Origin: Paragonimus skrjabini miyazakii
Lineage: Eukaryota > Platyhelminthes > Trematoda > Plagiorchiida > Troglotrematidae
Length of the DNA: 64,000 bases
Assembly: GCA_014338405.1 (NCBI GenBank)
Contig: JTDE01002203.1
Coordinates: forward strand, 37,563-101,562
Reading direction: 5' to 3'
Shown here: positions 1 to 13,300 of the stretch, piece by piece
Layout: every line of letters begins with the position of its first letter
Position numbering within the stretch: position 1 is the stretch's first letter
Notes under the pieces: generated by a model
Told to the model about the DNA's origin: nothing
Seen by the model: only the letters and a program-made list of their open reading frames with translations
Database searches by the model: none
Made by a program: the position numbers and the translations under genes

Positions 1-1088
1 AAATCTCTTTTCGCGCTTAAATGGCCGTTTTTAACTCTGTTCGGCCTTGAAGCACCATCCCGGCGAATTGCTGGGAGTGTTCTTTAATGTCATTCTTTCA
101 GCAGTTCACTTTGTTTCCATTCCAGTTGGAATGTACGCTAGCGTACATCCTGATTCCATGGAATAGTTAACAACAGTGGTACCAAGGAGTGGTGAAGCAT
201 GATGAATCGTCCTACGTTGAATTAGGTTATAGTCGTCTCTCACGTTTGTTGTATTATACAAAGCTTAGTACTCATGTTTCAACAACAGTTTGATTGTCGA
301 AATTATAATCATGCTTTCCTGCTTAATCACGCCTGAATTTCGACAAAAACATGTTTCCACGTCTGTGACGTCGATTTTCATTATATTTTACCTTCATATT
401 TCCGAATTAACGTAGAATGAGACTTTGCGTCATTTTTCCATTAATCCCTATGCCATTAAACAACCGCACATTTCTTGTTTACGTCTTCGGAAGACTGAAA
501 CGAAGAAATCTCTGGGGAACAGATTTTCAAGATTTTAATTTCTGCAACATATCACAAATTTTGAACAACTTTAATTGCCACGAATTATTTCCTAACTAAA
601 AGATAACGGAGATATTCACGTTCTACCGATTACGCGCAGCGTCTGCAGGCGACGATGTGTAAACGCTTTAGCAGTTTGGTCTCTGATCGGGGGTTCCCAA
701 GTTGTGCCGAGCAGACATCCCAACCATATGTAGACGTCGCAGTACGTGAGACCGGAAAAAAGGGAAGTGTGTGTGGACTTGAAAGGTCCACAGGTTGATA
801 GGTTACCATTTTGAGAAATGCATTAATACCATCGGCCAGAAAACACTGGGGTGATGCCATCTGACCAGCTTCCATTCTCAACCTGAAAAACCTATGCTCC
901 CTACACCATACATTACAATGGAAGGCTTGACCATATACGTCTGTGTTACATTACCTACGGCATGTGAGTATGCTTACACGGTAACTTTGTCGCAGATGTA
1001 ACCTGAAACACTGATTCCAAGATAAAAACGAGCCCTTAAGCTGTCACATTCCTGTATGCTACCACTACTTGCCAAGTCTTGTCCGCTT
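1..1088. other. No gene recognised; LINE 3' flank
   Basis: No coding region is supported here. The part next to 1091 is probably the 3' untranslated end of the minus-strand LINE that follows, but its exact end cannot be fixed by eye. Confidence 0.4.
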
Positions 1089-1090
1089 TG

Positions 1091-2972
1091 CTAAAAAAGA
1101 TCTGGAAAGACCTCCTGCAACACTTTATCCAGCCGCATTTTGAATAAGATCACACTATCGCCATGTACTACTTCATCTGGGAGCTTGTTCCACACATTCA
1201 CCATCCGGTTGCCGAAGAAGTTTGCGCGTACCTCTAAACGAGCCCTGCTTTTCTTCAGTCTGAGACTGTGACCTCTGGTGATGGATTCTTGATCCATTTG
1301 TGAAAACAAGTCTGCGGACTTTACGCCACTTATGCCTTTCAGTATTCCGAAGGTCTGGATAAGATCACCTCTCAACCTCCTCCTTTCCATGGAGTGCAAT
1401 CCGAGCTTCTTTAATCGGTCATTATAAGGTTCGCCCTTAAATTCTATATTCATTTCAGTTGCGAGTTGTTGCGCTCTCTCAAAGCGCTGGATATATTTAA
1501 ATAGGTAGGGAGCCCACGCCTGCACGTAGTACTCCAGGTGAGGCCAAAGGATGGCTTTGTATAGCGGCAGGAATACTTCCAGTTGCTTGTTAGATAAAAC
1601 TCGCATAAGTATAAACAGTTCACTGCAGGCCTTATGTGCAACTGCTGCACACTGGGCTGTGGGTTTGAAGTCGTTTTTGATCAACACTCTCGGGTCACGC
1701 GCCTTTTCTTCGCAATCAGCGGTGAAAGGACCCTGAAGACCGTGTACTTCCAGGGGTTCAGAGCTTCCAGTTAACATTTGGCACTTGGAGGCATTCAATG
1801 GAAGGTCCCATTTAACAGACCACTCTGCTACTGCCTTCAGATCCTGCGTCAATGTCGCACGATTTGTAGACCCTGCTATCTTAACGTCATCTGCGAATAC
1901 GAAGCACGGGTTGCCAAGCCCACTAGATCATTTGCGAACAGCAGGAACAGGAGAGGACCCAAAACGGATCCTTGAGGGACGCCACCATGGGCTGTGCCCA
2001 CCTCAGAGAATCCGCCTCCAATCTTTACTTTAAAACTCTGTTGTGTAAGAAATCCTCTACCCAGTCAATCACTAGGTTAGAGATGCCAAACCACTTCAGT
2101 TTGTGGATGAGATAATGGTGATTTACTGAATCGAAGGCCCTGCAGAAATCCAAGCAGCAAACTTCGAGTTTCCGGCCTTCGTCCAATCGTCTCGTGACCT
2201 CATCTATGAAGTAAAAAAGGTTAGATAGACATGAGTTCCCTTTCTAAAAACCGCGTTGTGCAATGCTATGAAGGCTGTTTTCAACAAGAGACGTCAAAAC
2301 TTTGTCCCTAACTAGCCGTTCCAGGCATTATCCAACCATATTCGTCAGACTCACTGGTCTGTAATTGTTTTGTTTATCTCGCTGGCCTCCCTTATAAATA
2401 GCGACCACCGTGACTACGCGCCACTCATCTGAGATTTTTCCCTCCCTTAAAAAAGTCGTAAGCAGCTTCCATATTGGACGCCGAAGAACTCTCGCTAGTG
2501 TCTTAACCATGCACGGATGAATTCCATCAGCTTCTGTGGAGTTTGAGGGCTTGAGAGAGCCTATGACCTTCCCTTCTTCCTCCTTGGTTAGAAATATATT
2601 GTTCACTATGCTGTGAGGTCTGGACTCTATCAATGTTGGCAGAATCTTGCCCTCGCACCTCCTGTGAACACTCTGGAAAAATTCACAAAGAAGGTTGGCT
2701 TTCTCTGCTTCATCGGTGGCTGGTTTACCCTCCTTTGTAAACAGAGCTCCCACTTCTTGCCTGCAGGCTCCGTTGGATTGAACATACGAGTAAAAATGCT
2801 TATGAGCTGCTTTTGTCCTGCCCACAAAGCCTGCTTCAAGATGGCATTTTGCTAGGCGCTGGGCCTTGCGGACTGCATTTCTACAATTATTATACTTTAG
2901 CCAGTTACGATGGCTTTCGTTTTTTGTATTCCCTCTAACATTTATTTCCGTTAAAAAGCGCTCTACGCACAT
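1091..2972 (-). pseudogene. LINE ORF2, reverse transcriptase and C-terminal region, broken
   Basis: The N-terminal RT part (2972 to 2328) carries 'ADGIHP' and 'NYRPVSLTNMVG'. Continuing in other frames there is motif A 'DFCRAFDSVNH' (about 2160), motif B 'PQGSVLGPLLFLLFANDL' (about 1960) and motif C 'FVFADDVKIAG' (about 1890). The last 253 codons (1852 to 1091) are the post-RT region with 'HLEYYVQAWAPY', typical of CR1/jockey LINEs. The catalytic FADD is intact although several frameshifts and at least one stop split the frame. It terminates with TAG at 1091-1093. Confidence 0.88.
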
Positions 2973-2976
2973 GTTG

Positions 2977-3957
2977 TCACCAGCAAGGAGGACGATTTCG
3001 AGCTCTTCTTGATACTAGGGGTGCAAACTGGTCCATGAGTACCATAAGCCCTTCTTTGATGATTTCCCACATATTTTCTTGAGAAGCGTTTCCCCCCTCA
3101 GGAGCCCAGGACGTGCTCCGTGCCGCTTCCAAGAGCTGTGCGACATCCATTCGACCAAAAGTGCAGACAAATTTTTTCAGGGGAGGCTTTTCTGTCGTGC
3201 AGACTTCGAGGCTCAGAACATAATGATCGCTCATCCCAAGCGGGGCCTAACTTTCTAAGTTTACAATACGCTGTTCATATCGAGTAACTATTAAATTCAG
3301 CACGCATGGTGGATGCCCGTGGCGGAACCGAGTAGGTACGTGAACATGTTGACTTACCGAATTAGAGTGCAGCCAGTCCAGGAATATTTCTTCGGGAATA
3401 CCCGTGCTGGCTGATCTGTGATCCCAAGAGATGTTCGGAAGGGTGAAGTCTCCAACTACCACTAAGTTCGCTGAATCACTAGCTAGAGAGTTCAATACAT
3501 TTAGCAGAATCTTATCCTCGTCATTGCCAACCAGTGGTCCCCTATAGACGCTAAAAGTAAGCAGTCTCCTGTTATCCCCTCGAATGTAGCAGGAAATTGC
3601 CTGCACGTTCAGGGTGTTTAGTGAGAAGGGGGCCTCCCCCTGCTTGTACTGATTGCCTACCAACAGCAAGACTCCTCCGCCTGCACGCCCATCCGTGCGA
3701 TCCTGCCTGTAAACGAAAAAGTCCTCTGGAGGGCAGTTCGCCAAAGCCACTTCCGGTTTTAGCCATGTCTCAGTCACAGCTATGACATAGAAACCTTTAC
3801 TACGTTCCTTAAGCTCCCCCCACTTGTTGCTAATGCTACATGCATTTGTATACCAAAACCGGAGGTTTTTTCCATGTAGCATTTGCCCGGATAACCTAAT
3901 TGTTTCAGATCTCCCCTCAGGTCCTCCACTCGGACAGACCGCCCGTTTTTTGAGTAG
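2977..3957 (-). pseudogene. LINE ORF2, endonuclease domain, broken
   Basis: An endonuclease/exonuclease/phosphatase domain. The minus frame is open from about 3957 and has the N-terminal 'YTNACSISNKW' block, 'VTETWL', 'YRQDR...GGGVLLLV', 'VVVGDFTLPNISWD' and a conserved 'SDHYVL' block near 3234. Together these are the usual catalytic landmarks (E of TETW, D of GDF, SDH). A stop at 3247 separates the SDH block from the rest, and a frame change at about 2975 separates it from the RT. The 'GDFTLP' block carries T where N is common (GDFN), a possible damaging change. Confidence 0.8.
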
Positions 3958-4266
3958 TTATTCTGTCCAACAATGAAATGTTTTGCTCCACTACTTCCTC
4001 AGGCCTTCCAGCTTCTTTGACCACAGCAACACTACCGTTTTCCTTGGGCTCCGTATCCCTTTCCTTCTGCATTGACATCGTCATTGGTCGGGGGACATCC
4101 TCAGCAGCAACCTGACTGTGGCAGATTGCTTGACTCTCATTTAAAAGCTTACATGCAGGCCTTAGTTGTTACCAATTTTGTGGTTTTTCCGACCTTGCTC
4201 TATTAATTGAGGCTTCCTGGCTCCTCCGTGTTCTGTCGGTTTCTTGTTCCGTCATACAGATGGTGC

Positions 4267-5010
4267 TTACCTTAGCGGCGAATGATGTTCCTTACTTTTA
4301 TTACAGCCAGCCTCGGATCTACCGCTGCATACTACTGTCGTAATAGATGTAGTCATGGGTGAGATCTTTTTAGATCTAACATCCCTGACAATTTTCGGTA
4401 ACTCAACCTGTCTGTTGCACTGGACCAATGGAGTCGCTAGTACGGTCATGTCCTTTAGTTGGACCCACGGTCTACCTGAAGCACTACCGGCTGTTATTTT
4501 CGGCGGTTGCGCTGACCTACTGCCATACTCTGAGTCCACTTTGTTGTCCGGAATTAGTTGATATCTACCTCGTGACAGTTCATGTACTCTGTCAGACTTG
4601 CTGAGTACATAGTCCCTTTGGGAGACTTGTATAAACTCGATAAGTTCTGGACATACCCAGTTTTCAGCTCTGTTGGAATGGCCTAGCCTCCAGCTACCTA
4701 CTATTTGTATGCGTTTGATACCAGTGGCTGCAGACGACCATGCCATCCCGAGAATTTCCATCACCCTCCTTCTACTGAGCTTCTTTCTGGCTTTTATCTC
4801 TCTGACTACAGACTCTTCATTGTTGAGGACCAAAATGTTACGTGATCTCCCAATTACTTCATCGCCGGCAATGCGCAGTTTCAATGTGTCGTCCACAAGT
4901 CCGTCAATCCTCAAACTGAGAGCTGTTATCTAATCCCTCTACTTTGCAATTACCTCCTCTAACTTACACTTTCTGCTCGACGGGAACTTTTTGGGTACTT
5001 TCTTTTTCAT
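4267..5010 (-). pseudogene. LINE ORF1-like protein, broken
   Basis: From an ATG at 5010 the frame begins with a lysine-rich N-terminus. It meets two stops three codons apart (4941-4939 and 4932-4930), then stays open for about 215 codons to 4267. The protein is basic, with an Arg/Lys-rich stretch (about 70 residues in) and no zinc knuckle that I can see. ORF1 proteins of this LINE group usually bind RNA; that role is inferred from position only. It sits directly upstream of the endonuclease ORF. Confidence 0.5.
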
Positions 5011-5754
5011 AAATGCCCAAATGGCTTTCAGAGTTATGCAGCCGATGTGAGAAGACTTCCGCCAATGAACAGCAGTGAGAGCAAACCCACTTTAACTGTT
5101 TACGCTGTCTATACAACCTTACTGCAGCCTCAGTCATTTTCGAGCACCGGCTGTGATACCACTTTCATAATTATCGCACTAGATAGCCTCAGTAACCGAC
5201 TTACTACACCTACAGTCCCCGCAATAAGAACCAAGGTCATCCATAGCAAGAGCCTATTTAACCGAGCCGGTTTAAAACTGGAACACAATACAGCGGTGTG
5301 ACATAATACGAAAACGAATTATGAAATAAAACAAGAGTGAGTTATACAATAATACAAATAATACAACACAACGATACAATAATAAAAGCAAATTACTACA
5401 ACCAAAATAGTGCAGTCCAGGGAGATACACCATTGCAGTCCCAAATATACCTAATATAACTAAGAACGAATCCACACTAGATAAACAGTGAAAAATCTGA
5501 ATGGCATGAGACAACCTGAGTCAAATTCGAAACTCCCGCATGAACCACATGAACCACATGAACCAGAAAAATTTACAACTTGGAGACAGAACAAGAATCA
5601 AAATAAACTCAGGAGCGCGAGAAACCAGCAAATGAAACGAATATGTCGAAACACATATTTCAAAGGGACTTATTTTTGGAGTTTGTTTTACTACGTGTCG
5701 CTGTTACAGAATAGTCTCGTGCGCGCACTTTTGTTTCCGCGTGTCTTTCCAGCA
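5011..5754. other. Intergenic region upstream of p23
   Basis: AT-rich, with many AAT/ACA-type trinucleotides at 5330-5400 and three tandem copies of the 9-mer atgaaccac at 5541-5567. No TATA box can be chosen with confidence. A frame open from 5488 into p23 has no family support. Confidence 0.4.
5730..5754 (+). promoter_or_regulatory. Possible (trans-)splice acceptor just before the p23 start codon
   Basis: A pyrimidine-rich run ends in 'tttccag' at 5747-5753, only one base before the ATG at 5755. This is either the 3' end of a 5' UTR intron or a spliced-leader acceptor; flatworms use spliced-leader trans-splicing on a subset of genes. Which of these applies is inference. Confidence 0.4.
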
Positions 5755-7331
5755 ATGTCGGGCGATCAACCGACCACGTATGTTCTCGGTGTTTTGGTGA
5801 ATTTCTTTTTCAGTTTGACGCCATCTGTTCTATGGGCTCAACGAAAGGATGCGTTGTATGTCACCATTTCGCTGGGAGACGTTAAGGACAAAAAGTTGGA
5901 CCTTAAGGAAGGATCTCTTTATTTCAGGTTTGAGCTTATTTTGGTTTGTATGTTCTCAGGGGTAAATCGGGCACTCCTAAATCGTCAGAATATGAAATTC
6001 AGATTGAATTCTATGGCCAGGTTGACCCTGAGGTATGTTCCGGCATTTCTCTCACATCTCTCTCAGGGGTCCCGCCAGCTATCAACCGATCGTGAGATTG
6101 TCATGTACATCAAGAAGAAAGAAATGGGTTTCTGGCCCCGTTTATTGAGTTCGTCAAAGAAAGTGACATGGCTGAAAGTTGATTTTAACCGCTGGGCTGA
6201 TGAAAATGATTCGGAGCCTGAGGCTGGCGGTATGGATAATTTCAACAGTATGTTGTCCCAGATGTCTAATTTCAACGACTACGGTGCGGATGATGCCGAC
6301 ATAGACTCTGATGATGACGGTGAGTTTTGAGTTCGAATGCAATTTCTGTGTGTTATGCGTATGCGGAATAGAGTGTAACGTAAATGCTAATCGAAGCTCC
6401 CTATTCTCTCCTATCTGCTATCAGCATAAGAACGTTTTTTTGTCCCGTGACGCCCTGGAGACATTGTTCCATCAGTCTGGTTACAATGCGTTTCGATCCC
6501 AATACGTTTGCTCATACCAGTGCCGTTGCTACCCTCGGTCACTCCTAACGTTAATGTATTTGGTAATTCCTGTGAGTAGACTAGCAACATGTGTTGTGGG
6601 TGTGTTATCTGTTGTGCGTTGAATAGGACGCGGTGACACGGTTGAACATTCTTCAGTCTATGTTTGGGGACAACCGCCGTATGGGTTTGTGCTTTGTCAC
6701 TGAAGCTCGTTCCCGATGTGTATTAGGTCAAACGTCTCAGCTTTTTACGAGTACTTATTTTTGGGAATTGTCTTGGCTTTCTTTGGTTTCATACTTGCCC
6801 AACTAGAAAACGAACCAAACAGTTCGTGCCGTGAAACCCTGTGCATCCTGTGGTTTTTCCCGTTCCGCTGTCGCGATCCCTTGCTGGCGACTCGTGCATG
6901 TATTTTTAGGAAGTTATTTTACGGAGATTGTACTGTATTGTAAACCGTGGTCTGTCTCAATCTAATCTGACAGTTACCTCTTATTTTGAAACGGTTTCGC
7001 ACTTCTGTTCTGCCTGATTGCGTCCGTCCGTCTGGTGATCTTCAAGGTTGATGAGCTCACGTTTTCGGGTTTACTTTGCTTTCCAGTATGCTTAGGAACT
7101 CTCAGGAGTCACCTGTTTGTTGGTTTGTGTCATTTACCTTCACCCATTTAAAATCTCGTCTTCTGATCACTCCCTACTTACTGTTCATGTGTTTGTCGTT
7201 TAATTTATCGTTCTCCAGATCTCCCCGACCTGGAACCTCCGACCAAAGCTACGGAAGAGTCCGCAGAGGACGTGAACGGGAAGGCCGAAGAAGAGGAACA
7301 ACAGCCAGTGGCCCAAGAGGCATCCGCCTGA
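5755..7331 (+). CDS. p23 (PTGES3 homologue): HSP90 co-chaperone p23 (CS domain), five exons
   Basis: Exons: 5755-5777, 5814-5927, 5960-6032, 6067-6319, 7219-7331, giving 191 codons plus TGA. All four introns are GT-AG; the first three are 36, 32 and 34 bases, the fourth 899. Residues about 9-113 form the CS beta-sandwich that binds the HSP90 N-domain dimer and slows its ATPase. 'LWAQRKDALYVTI' matches the N-terminal p23 strand, and 'GFWPRL' (residues 91-96) with 'WLKVDFNRW' (105-113) is the family signature. The tail (114-191) is acidic, with 'DSDDD' spanning the last junction and 'DLPDLEP' near the end, like the C-terminal PDLE of vertebrate p23. At 191 residues it is longer than the human 160, all in the tail. 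The protein should be cytosolic. No canonical AATAAA lies close downstream; an AGTAAA occurs near 7648. Confidence 0.93.
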
Positions 7332-10300
7332 ACTACTGTATGAGTTGCACTGACATCCATTGTTCAATTCCTTCTCAACACGTTTGTATAGGGACGCATT
7401 TTACAAAACATGCCACATCGACAATTCTCATCATTTCTGACGGTTTCGAGTCTCGGTTGTTTCGTAGTTTCCTAGACCGGTTCTTTGTTATTGATGTCAT
7501 TTCCGTTCTGCGATTGTATAGTTACACACTTGTCGCGCTTGTCTATCATGTGTGGAATCGCCGAAACCTTGTCGGGAAATTTTCTGTAACTTGATGAGGC
7601 CGAAAGAGATCTTGTTTGTTATTGAGGTTTAACTAACATCTGATTGCAAGTAAATTACTCCGTTCGTCTACCCAGGGCAGTTTTCGCATACCATCCTGGG
7701 TAGCGGTAGTGTCGGCTAGGTTTAAGCAAAAACCGCCGATGTATTGTTTCTGCTAATAATCGTGGTCGTTACGAAGTTATCTGTGGATAATGGTGTCGGT
7801 CAGTATTCTCGGGACCGATGCCTGTTCAAGTTTGGTTCTATTCTCTTGAGTCATAGGTCGGCTAACTGTTGTACCTGCATCTCCACAAACACCAATCGTT
7901 GGACACTCAGCCAGGGAATGCCATGCGGGCAATCATCTGAAATTGTGTTGTTTGCAGCCCTTTCGTTATCATTTGCTTGAGGGTCGGGCTATCGGCCTTA
8001 GTGTTTGAGCGGTGAGGTTGAGATGCGGGTGACGCTAGGCCGTATGGAGTCGCGTTGAGCCCAACATACGACGAAGTCAGATCGTAACAATTGTAAACGT
8101 TGGATTCCTCTGGCGATGATTGCCATGGTCGATTAGGAGGTCGGGCATCACTTCTTTGGAGGAAGTGGTCATATTTGCGGAGGGTGGTCCATTTTTCTCA
8201 GGCGGGCCTGGGCTGTAAACTAGGTATTTTGAGGAACCTTTTGGCGTATTCCATGTGGCTGATTGATTCGTCTCAGTCTGGACTCGACTGTCGGCCTGTG
8301 ATCATGTCCCGGAATCAGGCTTACTTTTCCCAGAGATCCTCAAGTGGAATGGTTAGGTAGGCGTTCCGGTGTTAGCGCTTACCAGCAGAAGTTCTTCACC
8401 TAGGTACACAGGGCAGGAGGCGTCAGTTCACCCAGTGAAAACCTGATACGCAGTGTGAGGTCCGTTCGGGCCTAGGGTGTCATCGATCCACCTTATCATG
8501 ACTGCAAAGAAGGTTGTCCTGAGGGAGCACTTGAATCTTCCTGTTCTGCTGTGAAATTTCCTGAACAGTTGGTTCTCGGCAGAAGTAGCTGTTTTCCACT
8601 TCCAATTGTCTGTTCAGCATGCGTTCGGAGAGTCCCGTTATGTGGCGTTGAGTTGGCCCACATGGGTTGTTGCTTCGTAACTGGGTTTCCCTTTGCCACT
8701 GATGTGTTGCTGTCTATGATGATTATGTTTTGTGATGAGTAGTTCCATATACTCCGGTGATTGGTGACTACCTGCTACACCGCCATATTGGGAACAAGTC
8801 TTAATTTGATGACTGGGCAAGGCATCTGAGTTTAATCGCAATCAATGTGCTCCGGGCAAAAAAATGACCGGACTGCATGTGGGGGAGTGAAGGCGACACC
8901 GGCAGGTTAGCTTCCCAACATTTCCCGCTGACCCGTTCCACTGGTTGCAGTGACATATGCTACCGGTGGTGCATGGCAGCAACCCGACTTTCTGATCCAC
9001 GAGTAGCCGCTGTTATCCCCCTCTTGCTGATTATTCGGTTGACCACTTCTTGACTTACTGCAGTGGGCAAAAGACTTTGTAAAGCACACGGCGCAACAAA
9101 TCATGAATTGGTGCTTAACGTGGCTTGGGCAACTAACCTTACGCGTTCTCAGGATTTGGGTAAGTGAGCTTAGTTCCTCAACCTTTAGTGCTTGCTTGTT
9201 TTACTGAGTACAAATCGGTGGTTGATACGCTTTATGGCTGCTATGTTTCATAGGCGTTGGGTGACGCCAATGTGACTGTCTGTATGTTTCCCTTGGGCCT
9301 AGTTGGTATGTTTTCAGTTCGCAGGCTGACTGTTCTGATTCCAGGCGTTCTTATCATTCGGGACGCAGGTTCCTGAGTACGCAGCCATCTTGAGATCTTC
9401 ACTTCATAGTTTTGGAGTAGCTTCTGACATTTCGAAGTCGCTAAGTACGTCCAAAGTGATGGGACAACTAACGTGGTCTGTACCTCGTCAGCGTAGTCCA
9501 GGTTGATTGCTTACTCATCAAGGAGCCTCAATTTTGTTAGCTTTTTCGCTGTGAGCGGGAACCTATGTTTCCCCAGAGCTGCCATGGGTCGACGGAGCAT
9601 GGTTGGTGCCACAGCCTCGTTTATCGCATGTTATCACTGTGTTGTGTCCGAACTACGGTAAACCTGCCCCAGTTGGAAGGGGCGTTCCAAGTTCTCATTG
9701 ACCGGGCTAAATAAATCAATTCCGTTTTTGGATGGTGGATACACATGGTCGCCCTGGCTAGCGGCTTTAAGGCGTTTCAAGTTGGCGCAATCGCCGACCA
9801 CCTTATCCTTGGGTCGTTCCGGGCTGATGGACCTGGGTACGAATCCAGAAGTCATCATGGCAGCCAAGAGCCTAGACAGAAGGTACTGTGGATTTGGCGG
9901 TCACTCACCTCAACAGTGACGTGGAATATCTTAGAAGTCGATCTGTCAGCGCTCTGGCCACGTCGCGGTGATAGTAAGATTGTTGGCTCTCTATGAAGGC
10001 CACCCTTAGCGTGATCGTTACTTCGTTTTGTGGGTGCATCGGTAGGCAGTATGAAAGATAACGAGGGTGTTGCCGCATTGACACGGATCTGGTGGGGCTG
10101 ACTAAACGGGTGACACAGCCTATTGCTAGCGTTGACTCAGCCTATCAACATAGCTCCGATCGCTGTGCTTAGAATAATACCCAATTCAGTTTGACTGTTG
10201 GCAGCGGCTATGCGGTCACTTGATATGTACAGCTATCGTTTAGTGGAGGTGCCATCAATTCGAATCGGCTGCTTCCCCCCTGGGGTTCGGTTTTCCGAAC

Positions 10301-13300
10301 GCGGTGTCGGCCTTCAGTCTGTCAAGTATCAGAGCAAGTGCGGACTGACGACATATCTGTTTCGAAGTGCACGTTAGAAACGCTTTGTCTAATGACTAGA
10401 TTTAAGCAACAGACTAGTAAGTGTGGGAACTGAAATGTTGAGTTTATGTGGAAAACTGCATGGGGGGGCTGTCGGAACATGGCCACTAGAGCTACTCGAG
10501 GGAATGTAAATGTGTGTGTGGGGGGGGGTGTTCTGACGACTAGACGGCGGATGGTCTAACAACACATTTTCGGCTGTCCACCTTGCTGTGTTTAGTTGGT
10601 GGAGTGGCTTGGTTTACGCTACGAAACGGTCAGTGGGATATGATCGAATTAACTGGGGTATCACCAGGATACCTATACGGAGGATTGGTTTGGATTCGCA
10701 ACCAAAATGTATCACTCAAAAGCCGGCGTGGCGAAGCAATGGGTAGGTGATTTTGGACTAGGACCAGAACCGTTCTTCGGAAATGAGAGTTGGGAGATGA
10801 GTTCGTTGGCCGATTATTTTTTCCACGCCGCAGATGATGACAAACGAAAGCAACATGCTTCTACTATGCTAGGTGATATGTCTAGCAAAGTTGCGAACTG
10901 TCAGGAAAGTACTTTCCGATCACTAAGCGGTCCACTCAAGTAGATTGTTTTATTAAGGACGGTAGGAGTTGGAACGTTCCAGTCTTGGGGGGTTTAAAGC
11001 GCATTCAATACGAATCGTTTCGATCGCCTAGCATGGTTTGCATATCTGTGGATGATGGATTTAGTGGAACTGTATCCTTGTCGGTCAGCATACCACTTGG
11101 AAAAAGCACAGGGTCGTCTGATTCCTCAAACGCATCTTCTAGAATGTCGTTTATGACATTTACACAGGACGTAGATCAGGCGAAACTCAGTACTGAGCAT
11201 CTGAGGCGTTTGCCTACAACTTTACCTTGCTTGCAGAGTGAGCAGATGGCTCCTATTCGGCGAATACGTTGTTCCGGGACTATTCTATGGTAAAACTCCA
11301 GAGAACGTTACGATCAATCGCGTGACAAACAGCCTTCAGGTGTGAACAACCGCAGGCTGAAATTGTGGTCATTACGTGCGCAACCATTTTGGAATCACCT
11401 GCGAAACTGGGCTTGGTGGACTGACGCAACATTATATCTCGTGTTCTCTTGTCTGACCTGATTTGAGCCAACTGCTAGTCAGTGTTGTTTGGTAGGTGTT
11501 CATCGTAGCCTCGTCGATAACATACTGTTGAATTGTTTCGCTTTGTCACGACGGGAGTCCCGGCTGCATCCAGGTGACCCATTCGTTCGGCCTGTAGAAT
11601 GCGCAATACAAACTCGGTACGGCTAGTTTTAAGCCTGGGGATCGCTGTACGCAGCAGTTGCTGGTGTCATGTGTGTGGGTCACTCATCGGTTTACTCCGC
11701 TGGTAATCAGGTCTGCGTCCCTGGACTGGCGAGAGTTATGTGAATATTCGGATTGGTAGCATTCGAACAGTTTCTGAAGTAGCGTCCCAGCTGGAAGTAA
11801 AAATTGGAGAATTTTGACAGCGATAATCGTGATACTTCGGTAGAGAAAGGCGGAGCCTACCTCCAGCCGACCAGTACTGGCGCTGATGCTAGAAAGGCCG
11901 TTTTCGATTGTGAAACGTTTGTTCACAACAGGATGTGGCCTCGTTCACAGTGTTGTGTAGTCGCATCACGCCAACCCCGTCGACAATACTATCGGGCTTG
12001 TTGTCATGGAATTATGTATTTGCATGGCGTTCGTTCCATCCATTGTTTTGTTATCATGCACTCGACTTGAATATCTGCTATATGTAGTTAACTGCTGAAA
12101 ACCAACAAAATGTTCTCGATTAATCTCGCCGTGGTAACGAGCTGCGTAAAGGGAGCTCGGTGTTTCAGATTGCTAAAAAAAACTGTGATGCCCTCACACA
12201 GTTTTGATTGCTGCAGTTACGCTTACTATCGAATGGGCGATGACTGTTGTTCCCAGATCGTTTATGGAGATATGTTCCTCATCACAACCCGTCGTATTCT
12301 CTTAGCTACAAATCGAACTGATCTTTATCCAATAAATATAGTGTCCCTCAGAATAAGGTAGCACTGTCTGCCCCCGAACCTTGCTTCGTTAAAGACACAG
12401 CCACATGATCTTTTCTGAAGGCAATGTTTTTATTGGGAGTCATTATTGTTAATGCGCAGGTCAAGTTATCAATACAAATTAGTTCTGTACTCTTGTGGAA
12501 GCCGAGAAAACAGCTCCCTTGATCGGATGAGACTCGACCGTCGATGGACTCTACTTACATGGGTGGAGTAACGAAGGTTCAGTTCTAAGAGTGGAAAAAC
12601 ACAGATGAACACCATACTCCCTCTGACACTGCCAACGACATTACAACTAAGTCAACGGTTGGATCGTAACCACAGAACTAGGCCACGACAATCTCAATAA
12701 TGACATGAAATCGAATCACTTCACAAGTTGTCATTGATGCTTGTGAGAATTTTGTCTCCGATACAGTTGACGAGTTCCATACGTCAGTAGGTTGGCCGGG
12801 AAGCACCAGCAAAACAGTGGCCTAAGAGGGACTAGTTAGTAAGAGCGGTAGACGTGTTCATTTATATATACATACCTGGACCAGGTGCATACGATTTTTC
12901 ACTGCTCTATCGTCAGACACGTCTTGGCGCATCTGGTTCTTCCAGGCACCGTATTAACCTACATGCTAAGCTGGGCCAATCTTCCATGTCCGGTTTCTAC
13001 AATATGGCTCATTTGCCAGTCCCCCGGGACTGTTATCCCAAGTGGAATCACGCTGTCGTCCCGACGTAATTGACCGCAACAGTTACTGCGCATGTCTCCG
13101 CAGGACTTATCGTGTGTGCGGTCGCTCACGTGTGCCTAACTCTCGAACTGGATGCTTCAGTTTCTCTCTAGCTCCTTACAGGGCTGGCTCTGACAGATGG
13201 GTACAGCCGGCACACAGCTTGACAAAAGTGTTTCCTGTGAATAGCCTACACGACTGTCTTCTCGATCACGGTTTGCAACCGTTACATCTCGATTTTCGTG

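Larger units (their letters stand above)
1091..5010 (-). mobile_element. CR1/jockey-like LINE, near full length, inactive
   Basis: A non-LTR retrotransposon read on the minus strand. It has an ORF1-like region (5010 to 4267), an endonuclease region (about 3957 to 2977) and a reverse transcriptase with its C-terminal region (2972 to 1091). This order, the apurinic-type endonuclease and the RT signature are established features of the CR1/jockey group. Frameshifts and stops break every ORF, so the copy cannot move on its own. The 5' end lies about 740 bases upstream of the p23 start codon and points away from that gene. Target-site duplications could not be identified. Confidence 0.85.

Noticed and set aside
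5488..5754. Upstream in-frame extension of p23
   Set aside because: The added residues, including an EPH repeat from a 9-base tandem, match nothing in p23; the ATG at 5755 gives the expected N-terminus.
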